Assembly (NCBI GenBank): GCA_043806215.1
Contig: JAZDHD010000016.1
Location: 1-24,693, forward strand
Direction of reading: 5' to 3'
From: JAVHLK01 sp043806215
Lineage (GTDB): Bacteria > Desulfobacterota > Desulfomonilia > Desulfomonilales > Desulfomonilaceae
Length of the DNA stretch: 24,693 bases
Shown: piece after piece, positions 7,532-15,430 of the stretch
Numbering within the stretch: position 1 is the first letter of the stretch
Layout: each line of letters opens with the position of its first letter
Notes under the pieces: generated by a model
Database searches by the model: none
What the model saw: only the letters and a program-made list of their open reading frames with translations
What the model was told of the DNA's origin: nothing
Made by a program: the position numbers and the translations under genes

Positions 7532-7933
7532 ATGATAGGAATAGAAAGAATCGATCACATCTGTGTTGCCGTGAAGGACCTGGAACAGGCCTCAAAAGTC
7601 TGGGCGCCGTTTCTCGGAAAAGACAAGCCCGACATGGAATATCGTCACGATCCCGAAGGCATCCACGTGTTCAGATATGCCGTTGGAGAAGTGTTTTTTG
7701 AGTTGATGGCCTCCACGCGGGAAGGCAGCGACGTCGACCGATTCATTGTCAAGAAGGGCGAAGGCGTCATGCTCATCTCGTTCAAGGTTCCCGACACGGA
7801 AGCCGCAATGAACACATTGACCGAAAACGGATACGCGATGATCGACCATGCTCCCCGCAAGTGGAACCAGTCACGGTACGCGTTCATGAATCCAAGCTTC
7901 ATGAACGGCGTACTCGTCGAAGTCATTGACTGA
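7532..7933 (+). CDS. VOC-family protein, methylmalonyl-CoA epimerase-like
   Basis: 133-residue vicinal-oxygen-chelate protein with two beta-alpha-beta-beta-beta modules, the length of methylmalonyl-CoA epimerases. The start IERIDHICVAVKDLEQA places the first metal-binding His at residue 9, and the end GVLVEVID supplies the expected C-terminal Glu (130). FELMAS in the middle gives a possible Glu57 ligand. The family's central His, normally in a GIHHIAF-type motif, is replaced: here GVMLISF. That makes epimerase activity uncertain. The ATG at 7532 fits the family N-terminus; in-frame ATG (7499) and GTG (7520) would add up to 11 residues. The frame extends further upstream but lacks homology-like sequence there. 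A methylmalonyl-CoA pathway cluster lies at 20301-24563, which makes the link tempting but unproven. Confidence 0.8.
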   Translation: MIGIERIDHICVAVKDLEQASKVWAPFLGKDKPDMEYRHDPEGIHVFRYAVGEVFFELMASTREGSDVDRFIVKKGEGVMLISFKVPDTEAAMNTLTENGYAMIDHAPRKWNQSRYAFMNPSFMNGVLVEVID

Positions 7934-8228
7934 TTGCGTTGTCCTGAGGAGAGCATCGGCCGTCTTGGTGCAACCTCGACTGCGTGCTGCGACGTTCGCC
8001 GGGACCTCGGCAGGGCCGCACCCGGTCAGGAGATCAATCCGGTTAACCCAACGGCAGCAGGGCGTTGAAACCTGGTTCCGAGGTGTATTTCTTAAGCGTC
8101 TGTCCCAAAACAACTGTTACCACTATGTCGGTCACCGAACGATCGTGAGACTACTCGCTTGGCTGCAAGCGCTATTCTGTGACGGACCCTGAGCAGGTAG
8201 CCGGGTGCGAGTCGCCCATTTCCGTTAC
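7934..8228. other. Intergenic gap, nothing recognised
   Basis: About 295 bp between the VOC gene and the stop of the cysteine-cluster gene, which converge. A plus-strand frame at 7926-8192 is rich in Arg, His and Leu and has no ribosome site or domain-like pattern, so I do not call it. No clear terminator hairpin was found. Confidence 0.5.
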
Positions 8229-9128
8229 TCAGCGGACTCCCTCAGCCCCCTCCATGCGTGTCAGGAGGAAACTGCCGTCCGGTTGCTCTTTTACCTTCAG
8301 TCCGTAGGCTTCGATTACGTCCCGCAAAGGCCGGCCGAAGAACACCTCCACGGTCCCCGAGGGGAGTCCCAATCTCTCGGCAATGAACGTGCGTACATGA
8401 TCGTCGTAACGGAGGACTTCCAGGACTTCCTCGACGGTCCGGCCGTTGGTGGCCCCGAGTTTCGCCATGGCCCGGCTCAGTTCGGCATGGGAGCACCTTT
8501 CTTCGTGACGCTGGATGACCGCCCACAGGTCTTTAACCGATCCGAACAGATCCTGCCTGGTCAGCGGCGTGCCGGAATCCGCGGTCGATGCTTCGGGATT
8601 CCAGCACTCCTGCCGACGGCACTGCTGCGGCCGGAATTCGTATATGGCGCACGTCTTCCCGCCCTCCTCGTAGAAGACACAGGTCCTCTTATCCGGGGCC
8701 TCCCGTATCTTGACGATCTCCTCCTCCGTCGGCCAGCTCTGCCCGGTCCGGTTGTCATAGACAATCTCGGCCTTCCGGATCGTGAAAACCTGTTCCGGTT
8801 TCACTACATCTTGGCTGAAGAGACTCAAGTCTTCTTTGGTCAAGGTGGGGCTTCCCTCCCTGCAACAGGTCCCGCAGCGGATGCAATGGGGTCTGGTCGC
8901 ATAGGCGGCCTTCAGCAATCTCTCGCGGACCTGTTTCCAAACCTCCTCGTCGGTCCTCTTGTCCTCTCCCTCCGGACCGGGTGCGAGGGCTTCGAGCTCA
9001 GGCAAGATTCCGTCGATTATTTCCCGGGGCGCGGCGTTGGAACCGACCTTCCAGAGAATATCCCGGGCTTCCTCCTTCAACGCGGTAATGAAAAAGTCTG
9101 CTTCAGCCCTGTTATAGGGTTTATCCAT
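8229..9128 (-). CDS. YkgJ-type cysteine-cluster (metal-chelating) protein
   Basis: 299-residue cytoplasmic protein with the zinc/iron-chelating YkgJ-like domain. The diagnostic cluster is CIRCGTCCREG with Cys82, 85, 88 and 89. Further cysteines follow at 150, 160, 170 and 175, including the typical CAIYEFRPQQC motif. About 75 residues of charged helix precede the domain, and about 120 residues follow it (a helical part, then FFGRPLRDVIEAYGLKV). These proteins are thought to bind iron or zinc, or a cluster; the reaction is unknown for most. It is monocistronic as far as visible and converges on the VOC gene. A 330-residue frame on the opposite strand is a shadow. Function beyond the domain cannot be stated. 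Confidence 0.88.
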   Translation of the reverse strand: MDKPYNRAEADFFITALKEEARDILWKVGSNAAPREIIDGILPELEALAPGPEGEDKRTDEEVWKQVRERLLKAAYATRPHCIRCGTCCREGSPTLTKEDLSLFSQDVVKPEQVFTIRKAEIVYDNRTGQSWPTEEEIVKIREAPDKRTCVFYEEGGKTCAIYEFRPQQCRRQECWNPEASTADSGTPLTRQDLFGSVKDLWAVIQRHEERCSHAELSRAMAKLGATNGRTVEEVLEVLRYDDHVRTFIAERLGLPSGTVEVFFGRPLRDVIEAYGLKVKEQPDGSFLLTRMEGAEGVR

Positions 9129-9421
9129 AATTTCGACCTCTTATATAGTCAGGTGAGAAGAAGCGGAAGATTCCGCCGACCGGTCAAGAGCGCATAATAG
9201 CTGAAAAGTCCGATGCCGAAAAGCGTCCCGTGAGGACCCGGCATGATGAACCGTGGGCCGCGACCCGCGTTTCGGAGTTGACCGCCGGCGGAGCACGTGT
9301 CAGGATAATAAACTCACAGCACCATTTTGGTCTCGGAAGCCGTGATGAAGTACGAGGGTCCTTGACCGGCTTCAGAGCTTCAACGGCCGGGGTGAGAAAC
9401 GGTCCTCGCGAGGGGTGAACG
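9129..9421. other. Intergenic region upstream of the HisD-like gene
   Basis: About 290 bp between divergent genes. It contains a short hairpin GCGGAA-GA-TTCCGC (9163-9176) near the start of the cysteine-cluster gene, and the 10-bp palindrome CCTCGCGAGG just before the HisD-like start. No convincing promoter or small gene was recognised. Confidence 0.4.
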
Positions 9422-10738
9422 GTGAAGGTAAACTATTACGAGCTCTCTTCCATGAATAAGACCGAGCGTGAAGCGCTCTACCGGAGAACCGGTCTGGAAT
9501 TGGACCGGCTGATGGTTGCAGTGGCCCCTCTGGTGGAAGACGTGCGCACGCGCGGCGACGATGCCGTGAGAGAATTGACCGAACGGTTCGACGGGGTTGC
9601 CATGGAACCCTCTCAGTTCCGCGTGCCCGTGGAAGAGATGGATGCCGCGGTCGAGCGTCTGCCTGCCGATCTGCGTCGGGCCATGGAAATCTCCATAGAC
9701 AATATCCGCCGGTTTCACGAACGCCAGATCGAACAGGCATCATGGGAAATGGAAATCTCACCGGGGATCGTTGCGGGTGAAAAAGTCGTCCCCATCGATT
9801 CGGCCGGGTTGTATATCCCCCGGGGGAAGGGCTCTTTCCCGTCCATGATGATGATGGCGGGAGTTCCGGCGAAAACGGCGGGTGTGCGGCGCATAGCGAC
9901 CACTACCCCGCCCGGAAAGGACGGCAAACCCGACCCTGCGACCGTTGCCGCGGCGCGGATCATCGGTCTTGACGAGGTCTACGCAATCGGAGGCGTCCAA
10001 GCGATCGCCGCCCTGGCCTACGGGACGGAAACAGTTCCCCGCGTGGATAAGATCGTGGGACCGGGCTCGGGGTACGTCCTTGCCGCCAAACAGATACTCT
10101 CCACCGTGGTGGACACAGGTCTGCCGGCAGGACCCAGTGAGGCAATCGTCCTTGCCGACGGTTCCGTCCCGGTATTGACGGCCGTAACGGATCTCCTCAT
10201 AGAGGCGGAACACGGGCCGGATTCAGCGGCATATCTTGTGACGAGCGACGCTTCCGTCGCCCGGGAGGCATTGGAACTGATCCCGCGCCTCGTCGCGGCA
10301 CTTCCCGAGAAGCGGAAAGGCTACTGCGAGGCGGTCTTCCAGAGCAACGGCGGGGTTATCCTGGCGGCGGACACCGATGATGCCGTTGATTTCATCAATG
10401 GTTTTGCACCGGAACACCTGCAAATTTTGACTGAGGATCCGGATAAGATACTCGAGGATATTAAATTCGCGGGCGAGGCTCTTCTCGGAACGTTCACTCC
10501 GGGGACACTGGCGAACTATTCCATAGGGCCCAACGCCATCCTCCCTACGTCGGGATTCGCCCGTACTGCATCGGCACTCTCGGTTCGGGATTTCACGAGG
10601 CGCATGTCCTTTTCGAAAGTCTCTGAAGAAGGATTCAAAAGTCTGGCCCCGAAAACCCTGGTGCTCGCCAGGTACGAAGGATTTGCCGCACACGCCGGTG
10701 CGCTGGTTCATAGGTTGGAAAAGGAACGGGACTCATAG
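9422..10738 (+). CDS. Histidinol-dehydrogenase-family protein (HisD paralogue)
   Basis: 438-residue protein with full-length similarity to NAD-dependent histidinol dehydrogenase. Landmarks include YIPRGKGSFPS, the VGPGSGYV loop, GPSEAIVLAD and the catalytic Glu331-His332 pair in GFAPEHLQI. Compared with E. coli HisD zinc ligands as I recall them (Gln259, His262, Asp360, His419), the aligned residues are Glu261, His264, Asn365 and His424, and the conserved NH before ILPT is NA. Two ligands are therefore changed. With no other histidine genes nearby, an alternative alcohol dehydrogenase role is likely; other HisD-family enzymes, such as sulfopropanediol dehydrogenase, set a precedent. The start is GTG at 9422, after a GAGGGG-like ribosome site. 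moaC follows after 286 bp. Confidence 0.9.
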   Translation: MKVNYYELSSMNKTEREALYRRTGLELDRLMVAVAPLVEDVRTRGDDAVRELTERFDGVAMEPSQFRVPVEEMDAAVERLPADLRRAMEISIDNIRRFHERQIEQASWEMEISPGIVAGEKVVPIDSAGLYIPRGKGSFPSMMMMAGVPAKTAGVRRIATTTPPGKDGKPDPATVAAARIIGLDEVYAIGGVQAIAALAYGTETVPRVDKIVGPGSGYVLAAKQILSTVVDTGLPAGPSEAIVLADGSVPVLTAVTDLLIEAEHGPDSAAYLVTSDASVAREALELIPRLVAALPEKRKGYCEAVFQSNGGVILAADTDDAVDFINGFAPEHLQILTEDPDKILEDIKFAGEALLGTFTPGTLANYSIGPNAILPTSGFARTASALSVRDFTRRMSFSKVSEEGFKSLAPKTLVLARYEGFAAHAGALVHRLEKERDS

Positions 10739-10759
10739 TGCGGTTCGAACCGCAACCAA

Positions 10760-10933
10760 ATGGCGATTGCAGGCATCGGCGTCACGCACGAGTTTGGGTT
10801 TCGCAAGTACCATCGTACTACGCTTTGGATCCGGACGCTGCCCCTACTTCCCGGCACAGTATGCAACCGAATCGAAATCCAGGAGTCGATTTCCGAAGAA
10901 ATCTTCGCGGTACGACAAGAAGTCGACGATTAG
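10760..10933 (+). CDS. Doubtful 57-residue ORF between the HisD-like gene and moaC
   Basis: A short frame from ATG 10760 to TAG 10931-10933. The C-terminal half (RIEIQESISEEIFAVRQEVDD) has protein-like alternation of acidic and hydrophobic residues, and third positions are moderately GC-rich. There is no ribosome-binding site before the ATG and the N-terminal half looks ordinary, so chance is quite possible. It fills the otherwise empty 10739-11024 gap, which also holds a hairpin with CCCCC and GGGGG arms near 10968-10984. Confidence 0.2.
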   Translation: MAIAGIGVTHEFGFRKYHRTTLWIRTLPLLPGTVCNRIEIQESISEEIFAVRQEVDD

Positions 10934-11024
10934 TAGTATAGTGCGATGGATCGGTAACCGTGCGGTTCCCCCACGTACGGGGGGCTCAGGAAACGCTGCA
11001 AACTGCCATCCCGGAGAAACGACC

Positions 11025-11501
11025 ATGGCGGAATTCACTCACTTTGATGAAAAGGGACAAGCCCACATGGTGGATGTGGGCGAAAAGGACATCACCGTCC
11101 GGGAAGCCGTTGCGCGGGGTGAGGTCCGCATGCAGCCCGAGACCTTGGATCTTATTGTGGAGGGCCGCGCACAGAAGGGCGATGTTCTCGGCATTGCCCG
11201 TGTTGCAGGGATCATGGCGGCAAAGAAGACACCCGACCTGATCCCCCTCGCGCATCCTCTGCCCTTGACTTCCGTGAAAATCGAATTCTCATGGGATCGC
11301 GGGCAATCGATCATAGAAATCGAAGCCCGAGTTAAGGTAGCGGCCCGGACCGGCGTGGAAATGGAGGCTCTTACGGCAGTGGCGTGCGCGGGGCTGACGA
11401 TCTACGACATGTGCAAGGCCGTGGACAGGGGAATGACGATCTCCCACATTCGACTGGTGGAAAAAAGCGGCGGCAGGTCGGGCCATTTCAGGCGGGAATG
11501 A
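11025..11501 (+). CDS. moaC: Cyclic pyranopterin monophosphate synthase MoaC
   Basis: 158-residue MoaC, which converts the MoaA product (3',8-cyclo-7,8-dihydro-GTP) into cyclic pyranopterin monophosphate in molybdenum/tungsten cofactor synthesis. The signature LIPLAHPLPLTSV and the stretch GVEMEALTAVACAG are present. Residues Lys51, His77, Asp128 and Lys131 fall at the positions I recall as catalytic in the E. coli enzyme. The C-terminal KSGGRSGHF loop is intact. The length is normal, and the ATG at 11025 gives the expected MAEFTHFDEKGQAHMVDV start. No other moa gene is adjacent. It ends 33 bp before the duplicated binding protein. Anaerobes of this type need the cofactor for formate dehydrogenases and similar tungsten or molybdenum enzymes. 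Confidence 0.97.
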   Translation: MAEFTHFDEKGQAHMVDVGEKDITVREAVARGEVRMQPETLDLIVEGRAQKGDVLGIARVAGIMAAKKTPDLIPLAHPLPLTSVKIEFSWDRGQSIIEIEARVKVAARTGVEMEALTAVACAGLTIYDMCKAVDRGMTISHIRLVEKSGGRSGHFRRE

Positions 11502-11534
11502 GGAGGCGGACCGCTCTAATCCTCTGCAGAAGAA

Positions 11535-13136
11535 ATGAGACATTTCATGAACCGGATTCGGGTACCGGCAATCTTGTGGCTGCTCCTGACGACCATATCG
11601 GCGTCATCGGCCGACTCTGTCGGCAATGTGCACCCGAAGAATGGTTCCGATGCGCCGGCCCAACATGTTATTGGAGTCGGGGGCTACGACTTTCCCCCGT
11701 ACGTCAGGGAGAAGGACGGGAAATTCAGCGGGTTGACCCTTGACCTTATTGCAATGCTCAATGCCTTTCAGTCCAAGTACCGCTTTGAGTTCGTGCCCAC
11801 TTCCTCCATGCGCCGATACGACGATTTCGAGAACCGGGCCTACGATGTCATATTCTTCGAGAATGTCGACTGGGGATGGAAGGAAATGCCCGTCGATGTT
11901 TCCAGAGATTTTGCCCGCGACGGCGAGGTCTTCACGGCAAGAAATTTGCCCGGAAGGACGCAGGAGTATTTTGACGTCCTGAAAGGGAAATCCCTTCTCG
12001 TGTACCTGGGGTATCACTATCCGTTCGCACGGTACGATACGGCTCCGGAACGTTTGCTCTCGAAATTCAACGCCAGGACTACGGTATCACACGAGGCGAA
12101 CATCAGATCAGTACTGGCGGGGCGGGCCGATCTTGCGGTTGTGACACGATCCTTTCTCGCCGGACATCTCAGGAACCGACCGGCCGAGATTCCTCGGCTG
12201 CTGGTGTCTCAAAGGATCGAGCAGGATTACCGTCACACCGTACTCGTCCGAAAGAACATCGAACCTTCAATCGGCGAACTCAACGGAATGATCGACCGTA
12301 TGGAGGATGCGGGTTACCTGTCCATATTGCTGGGGAAGTACGGCATCTGTACTGCCCAAGACCCGTCTTGTTATCCACCGCAAGGGCATTCGGCAGTCAC
12401 GGACATCCCCGTCAAACAAACCGCCAAGCGGGTGGTCAAAGTGGGCGGTTATCATTTCCCGCCCTATGTCGAACACATCCGGGGGAGTTTTGTGGGCCTT
12501 ACTCCCGACCTGTTGGAGCTCATGAATGCGTTTCAGTCCTCGTACCACTTTGAGTTCGTGCCCACTACGCCGTTGAGCCGCCATAAGGATTTTGCCGACC
12601 GTTCATTCGACGTGGTCTTTTTCGAGAGGAAGGAATGGGGCTGGGATGCAATGCCGGTGGACCGTTCCCGTGAATTTCTCGGGGACGCCGAAGTCTATGT
12701 AACCAGTGCCGCTGCACACAAGGGTCAGGATTACTTCCGTGAACTCGGGAACAAATCGAAACTCGGCTATTGGGGGTATCACTATCCTTCCGCCGGGTTC
12801 ACCACCGATGCGGATGTGTTGCTCAAGCTGCACAAGATGCGGCTCACCACTTCACACGAAGACAACATTCGGGCCGTGCTCGACGGTCGTGCGCATGTAG
12901 CGATTGTTACAAGATCATTTGTCATACGCTTCTTACGCGAGCATCCGGCTCTTATTCCGCGTCTGTTGGTGTCCGACGGGATCGAACAGGAATACCGCCA
13001 TACCATTCTTACCCGCAAAGGCCTCAGCCCTTCCCCGGACGAAATCATGGAAATCCTGGCCCAGTTGGACAAACTCGGGTACTCCCGCCTCCTGTGGGGC
13101 AAGTACGACGTCACGGCCATACCGGAGAACAGATGA
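11535..13136 (+). CDS. Tandem-duplicated periplasmic solute-binding protein
   Basis: 533-residue exported protein with a hydrophobic signal segment (about residues 9-25). Two homologous modules, about 46-270 and 302-525, resemble family-3 extracellular solute-binding proteins. Matching landmarks are VGGYDFPPYV/VGGYHFPPYV, MLNAFQSKYRFEFVPT/LMNAFQSSYHFEFVPT, YDVIFFE/FDVVFFE, LGYHYPFA/WGYHYPSA, AVVTRSF/AIVTRSF and IEQDYRHT/IEQEYRHT. A linker of about 30 residues with two Cys (272, 279) separates them. The stop overlaps the start of a hybrid kinase (ATGA), so it is probably a periplasmic sensor component for that kinase rather than part of an ABC importer; no permease genes are near. The ligand is unknown; amino-acid-like molecules are typical. 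The start is ATG 11535, with an in-frame stop just upstream. Confidence 0.9.
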   Translation: MRHFMNRIRVPAILWLLLTTISASSADSVGNVHPKNGSDAPAQHVIGVGGYDFPPYVREKDGKFSGLTLDLIAMLNAFQSKYRFEFVPTSSMRRYDDFENRAYDVIFFENVDWGWKEMPVDVSRDFARDGEVFTARNLPGRTQEYFDVLKGKSLLVYLGYHYPFARYDTAPERLLSKFNARTTVSHEANIRSVLAGRADLAVVTRSFLAGHLRNRPAEIPRLLVSQRIEQDYRHTVLVRKNIEPSIGELNGMIDRMEDAGYLSILLGKYGICTAQDPSCYPPQGHSAVTDIPVKQTAKRVVKVGGYHFPPYVEHIRGSFVGLTPDLLELMNAFQSSYHFEFVPTTPLSRHKDFADRSFDVVFFERKEWGWDAMPVDRSREFLGDAEVYVTSAAAHKGQDYFRELGNKSKLGYWGYHYPSAGFTTDADVLLKLHKMRLTTSHEDNIRAVLDGRAHVAIVTRSFVIRFLREHPALIPRLLVSDGIEQEYRHTILTRKGLSPSPDEIMEILAQLDKLGYSRLLWGKYDVTAIPENR

Positions 13137-15124
13137 AAGCGAGCCTGAAATCCCGTAGCTTGGTCTTTCGGATCACCCTCAAAGCTGCGGCGCTCATCGT
13201 TGCATTCATGGTGTTCCTCAGCGGTTTTCAGGTCTGGTCCCAATATCGTCTCGCCCGGAATCAACTCCAAGACCGTTCCAGCCGCATACTGGACCTCATG
13301 GTCAATGCCATGCGCAAACCACTGTGGGAGATGGACGGGCAGAGGCTGTCCGATCTCGTGGACGGACTTGTCCGTCACGAAGACATTGTACTGAAGGTCG
13401 AGGTTACCTCCGGCGGCAGGGTTATGGCCGTTCGGAATCAACCCGGATTCAGCCGGGATTCCGACCATCTCGCGGACAATGGGAGCACCTTCACCGTCGA
13501 AAGCCCCATCACGATCTATGACCGGGAAATCGGGCACCTCACGATGATCATTTCACGCTATCCCATTCACGAGGAAGTTTGGCGGACCCTCACGTACCGG
13601 ACATCGTCGATGGCGGTGGTCGTCCTCACCCTCTTTGCCGCTCTCTTGTGGCTGCTCCGGAAGGACGTTTTCGCGCCTTTGCGGCAATTGGGCAGGGCCG
13701 CATCCGAAATCGCCGGCGGACAACTGGACAAGTCCATTTCCTGGGGGAACGACGACGAGATCGGGCGGCTGTTCAAGGATCTCGATTCCATGCGAGCTTC
13801 GCTGGACGACACCATCCGGAAGCTCAGGAACTCTCAGGCAAGCTTGCAGGAGTATTCCAAGATCCTGGAGAACAAGGTCGACGAACGGACCCGGCAGTTG
13901 CAGGAAAACCTGAATCTTCTCCAAGAGGCAAAGAAAGCCGCGGAATCGGCGACGCACGCAAAGAGCGAATTCCTCGCCAACATGAGCCATGAAATCAGAA
14001 CACCTCTGAGTGTTGTGCTGGGAATGATGGATGTCGTCATGGAATCGGAGCTCACGCCGGAACAACGCACGCGGCTCGAAATCGTGAAATCGTCGGTGGA
14101 TGCGCTTCACGTCCTGCTGAACGACATACTGGATTTCTCCAAGATAGAGGCGGGAAAACTCAGTCTGGAAGCCGTAGATTTCGATATCAGGTCCCTGTTG
14201 GCCGGCACGGAGGCGCTCCTGGCGGCCAAGTCACGCGACAAGAGCCTCAAACTGAGTTGCACCATAGGCGACGACGTCCCCGGCCGTCTCTGCGGAGACC
14301 CCAACAGGCTCAGACAAGTACTCCTTAACTTGGGCAACAATGCGGTGAAATTCACCGATGAAGGTGAGATATCCATTGGCGCAGCACTTCGGGAAGACCT
14401 CGATGATTCGGTTGTCCTGCTCTTTTCAGTATCCGACACCGGCATAGGCATCCACCCGGACAAACTGGGTTTGGTGTTCGAGCGGTTTTCACAGGCGGAT
14501 TCATCCATAAGCACAAAGCACGGCGGTACGGGACTGGGGTTGGCCATATCTTCCCAGCTTGTCAATGCAATGGGCGGAGAGATGTGGGTAGAGAGTGAGT
14601 TGGGCAAGGGCAGTACGTTCCATTTCACTGTCCGGCTCGCCAAGTGTCGATTCCAAGAACCCGCCGCCGAGACAAGAACCGATGGATCCCTCCCTCCGGA
14701 TGAGTTCCTCGGGGTCAAGGTGTTGCTTGTTGAGGACAATTTGTTGAACCAGGCCGTAGCTCGGCGGATTCTGAGCAAACTGGGCTGCGAAGTGGTCATC
14801 GTTTCAAACGGACGCGAGGCGGTGGAAGCTTTTGGACTGCGGCGGTTCGACCTCATTCTCATGGATCTCCGGATGCCCGAAATGGACGGATTCGAGGCTA
14901 CCCGGCTCATCCGAGCCAAGGAAACCTCGGGGAGGATCCCCATCATTGCGCAAACAGCTCATGCCTTTGCAGAGTACAGGCAACAATGCCTGGACGCCGG
15001 CATGGACGAGCACATTGCAAAACCGTTCAACACGTCGCAACTCATACCGTTGCTGAGAAGGTTCGCACATCCAAGCCCTCAAATCACTGCAACAGCGAAT
15101 CACTCAGGGGATACTTCCGGATAG
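13133..15124 (+). CDS. Membrane hybrid histidine kinase with receiver domain
   Basis: 663-residue inner-membrane sensor. One transmembrane helix lies at about 13-33, a periplasmic domain at about 35-155 and a second helix at about 158-176. A HAMP domain (about 177-230) and coiled coil (about 225-275) follow. The HisKA domain has SHEIRTP with phospho-acceptor His286. The ATPase domain has an N-box (NLGNNAVKFTD), G1 (DTGIGI) and G2 (GGTGLGL). The C-terminal receiver (about 528-645) has Asp535, phospho-acceptor Asp578 in LILMDLRMPEMDG, and Lys630. The ATG at 13133 overlaps the TGA of the binding protein by four bases, which implies translational coupling. Receiver output normally needs an HPt partner, and none is encoded nearby. 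An in-frame extension back to 12770 is a shadow of the upstream gene. Confidence 0.95.
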   Translation: MKASLKSRSLVFRITLKAAALIVAFMVFLSGFQVWSQYRLARNQLQDRSSRILDLMVNAMRKPLWEMDGQRLSDLVDGLVRHEDIVLKVEVTSGGRVMAVRNQPGFSRDSDHLADNGSTFTVESPITIYDREIGHLTMIISRYPIHEEVWRTLTYRTSSMAVVVLTLFAALLWLLRKDVFAPLRQLGRAASEIAGGQLDKSISWGNDDEIGRLFKDLDSMRASLDDTIRKLRNSQASLQEYSKILENKVDERTRQLQENLNLLQEAKKAAESATHAKSEFLANMSHEIRTPLSVVLGMMDVVMESELTPEQRTRLEIVKSSVDALHVLLNDILDFSKIEAGKLSLEAVDFDIRSLLAGTEALLAAKSRDKSLKLSCTIGDDVPGRLCGDPNRLRQVLLNLGNNAVKFTDEGEISIGAALREDLDDSVVLLFSVSDTGIGIHPDKLGLVFERFSQADSSISTKHGGTGLGLAISSQLVNAMGGEMWVESELGKGSTFHFTVRLAKCRFQEPAAETRTDGSLPPDEFLGVKVLLVEDNLLNQAVARRILSKLGCEVVIVSNGREAVEAFGLRRFDLILMDLRMPEMDGFEATRLIRAKETSGRIPIIAQTAHAFAEYRQQCLDAGMDEHIAKPFNTSQLIPLLRRFAHPSPQITATANHSGDTSG

Positions 15125-15204
15125 ACCCGGGCGGTTCGAGCTAGGACGCGTCGGGGGCTTCATGGATCCACTTAACCCGCGTTCGCTTCCTCTCGATATA
15201 CTCA

Positions 15205-15233
15205 TTGATTTCGGATTCCCGAACGGTTATAAT
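15205..15233 (+). promoter_or_regulatory. Near-consensus sigma-70 promoter for the TPR gene
   Basis: TTGATT (15205-15210), a 17-bp spacer and a perfect TATAAT (15228-15233). Transcription would begin near 15240, leaving a leader of about 190 nt before the TPR gene. It is the best sigma-70-type match I found in the window. Confidence 0.65.
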
Positions 15234-15239
15234 AGGGAA

Positions 15240-15430
15240 TTCGGCTGAGGCAGCCGAAACGCCTCCCCCCCTTCGGTCGGCACGCAGCAAGACGGTAAGG
15301 ATATCAATTTGGTAGACTCGGCCGCACGGACACATCAGACACATACTGGTCGGGAGAGAGGCGAGGACAGTTCCCGCGTTACTGAAATAATTTCTTCAGT
15401 AACTCAACTACGAATCAAGGAGTGAACGAA
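15240..15430 (+). promoter_or_regulatory. Structured leader upstream of the TPR gene
   Basis: The predicted 5' leader opens with an 8-bp hairpin, TTCGGCTG (15240-15247) with CAGCCGAA (15251-15258). It ends with an inverted repeat, GTTACTGAA (15378-15386) with TTCAGTAAC (15395-15403), perfect over 9 bp with an 8-nt loop, about 14 nt before the AAGGAG ribosome site. The second could be an operator or an RNA element affecting translation. I looked for a cyclic-di-GMP riboswitch pattern and could not fit one. The rest of the 15125-15430 gap shows nothing else. Confidence 0.4.

Noticed and set aside
8205..9197. 330-residue plus-strand open frame opposite the cysteine-cluster gene
   Set aside because: The minus strand carries the clear CxxCxxCC cluster; the plus frame reads as Arg/Pro/Leu-rich shadow sequence.
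10739..11024. Molybdenum-cofactor riboswitch upstream of moaC
   Set aside because: Only a simple 5-bp C/G hairpin is present, not the multi-stem Moco motif.
12770..13132. 121-codon N-terminal extension of the hybrid kinase
   Set aside because: It overlaps the binding-protein gene in another frame, and the kinase ATG at 13133 overlaps that gene's stop in the typical ATGA fashion.
15240..15430. Cyclic-di-GMP (GEMM) riboswitch in the TPR leader
   Set aside because: A short stretch near 15282-15298 loosely resembles part of the motif, but the conserved GCAAACC and tetraloop-receptor parts could not be found.
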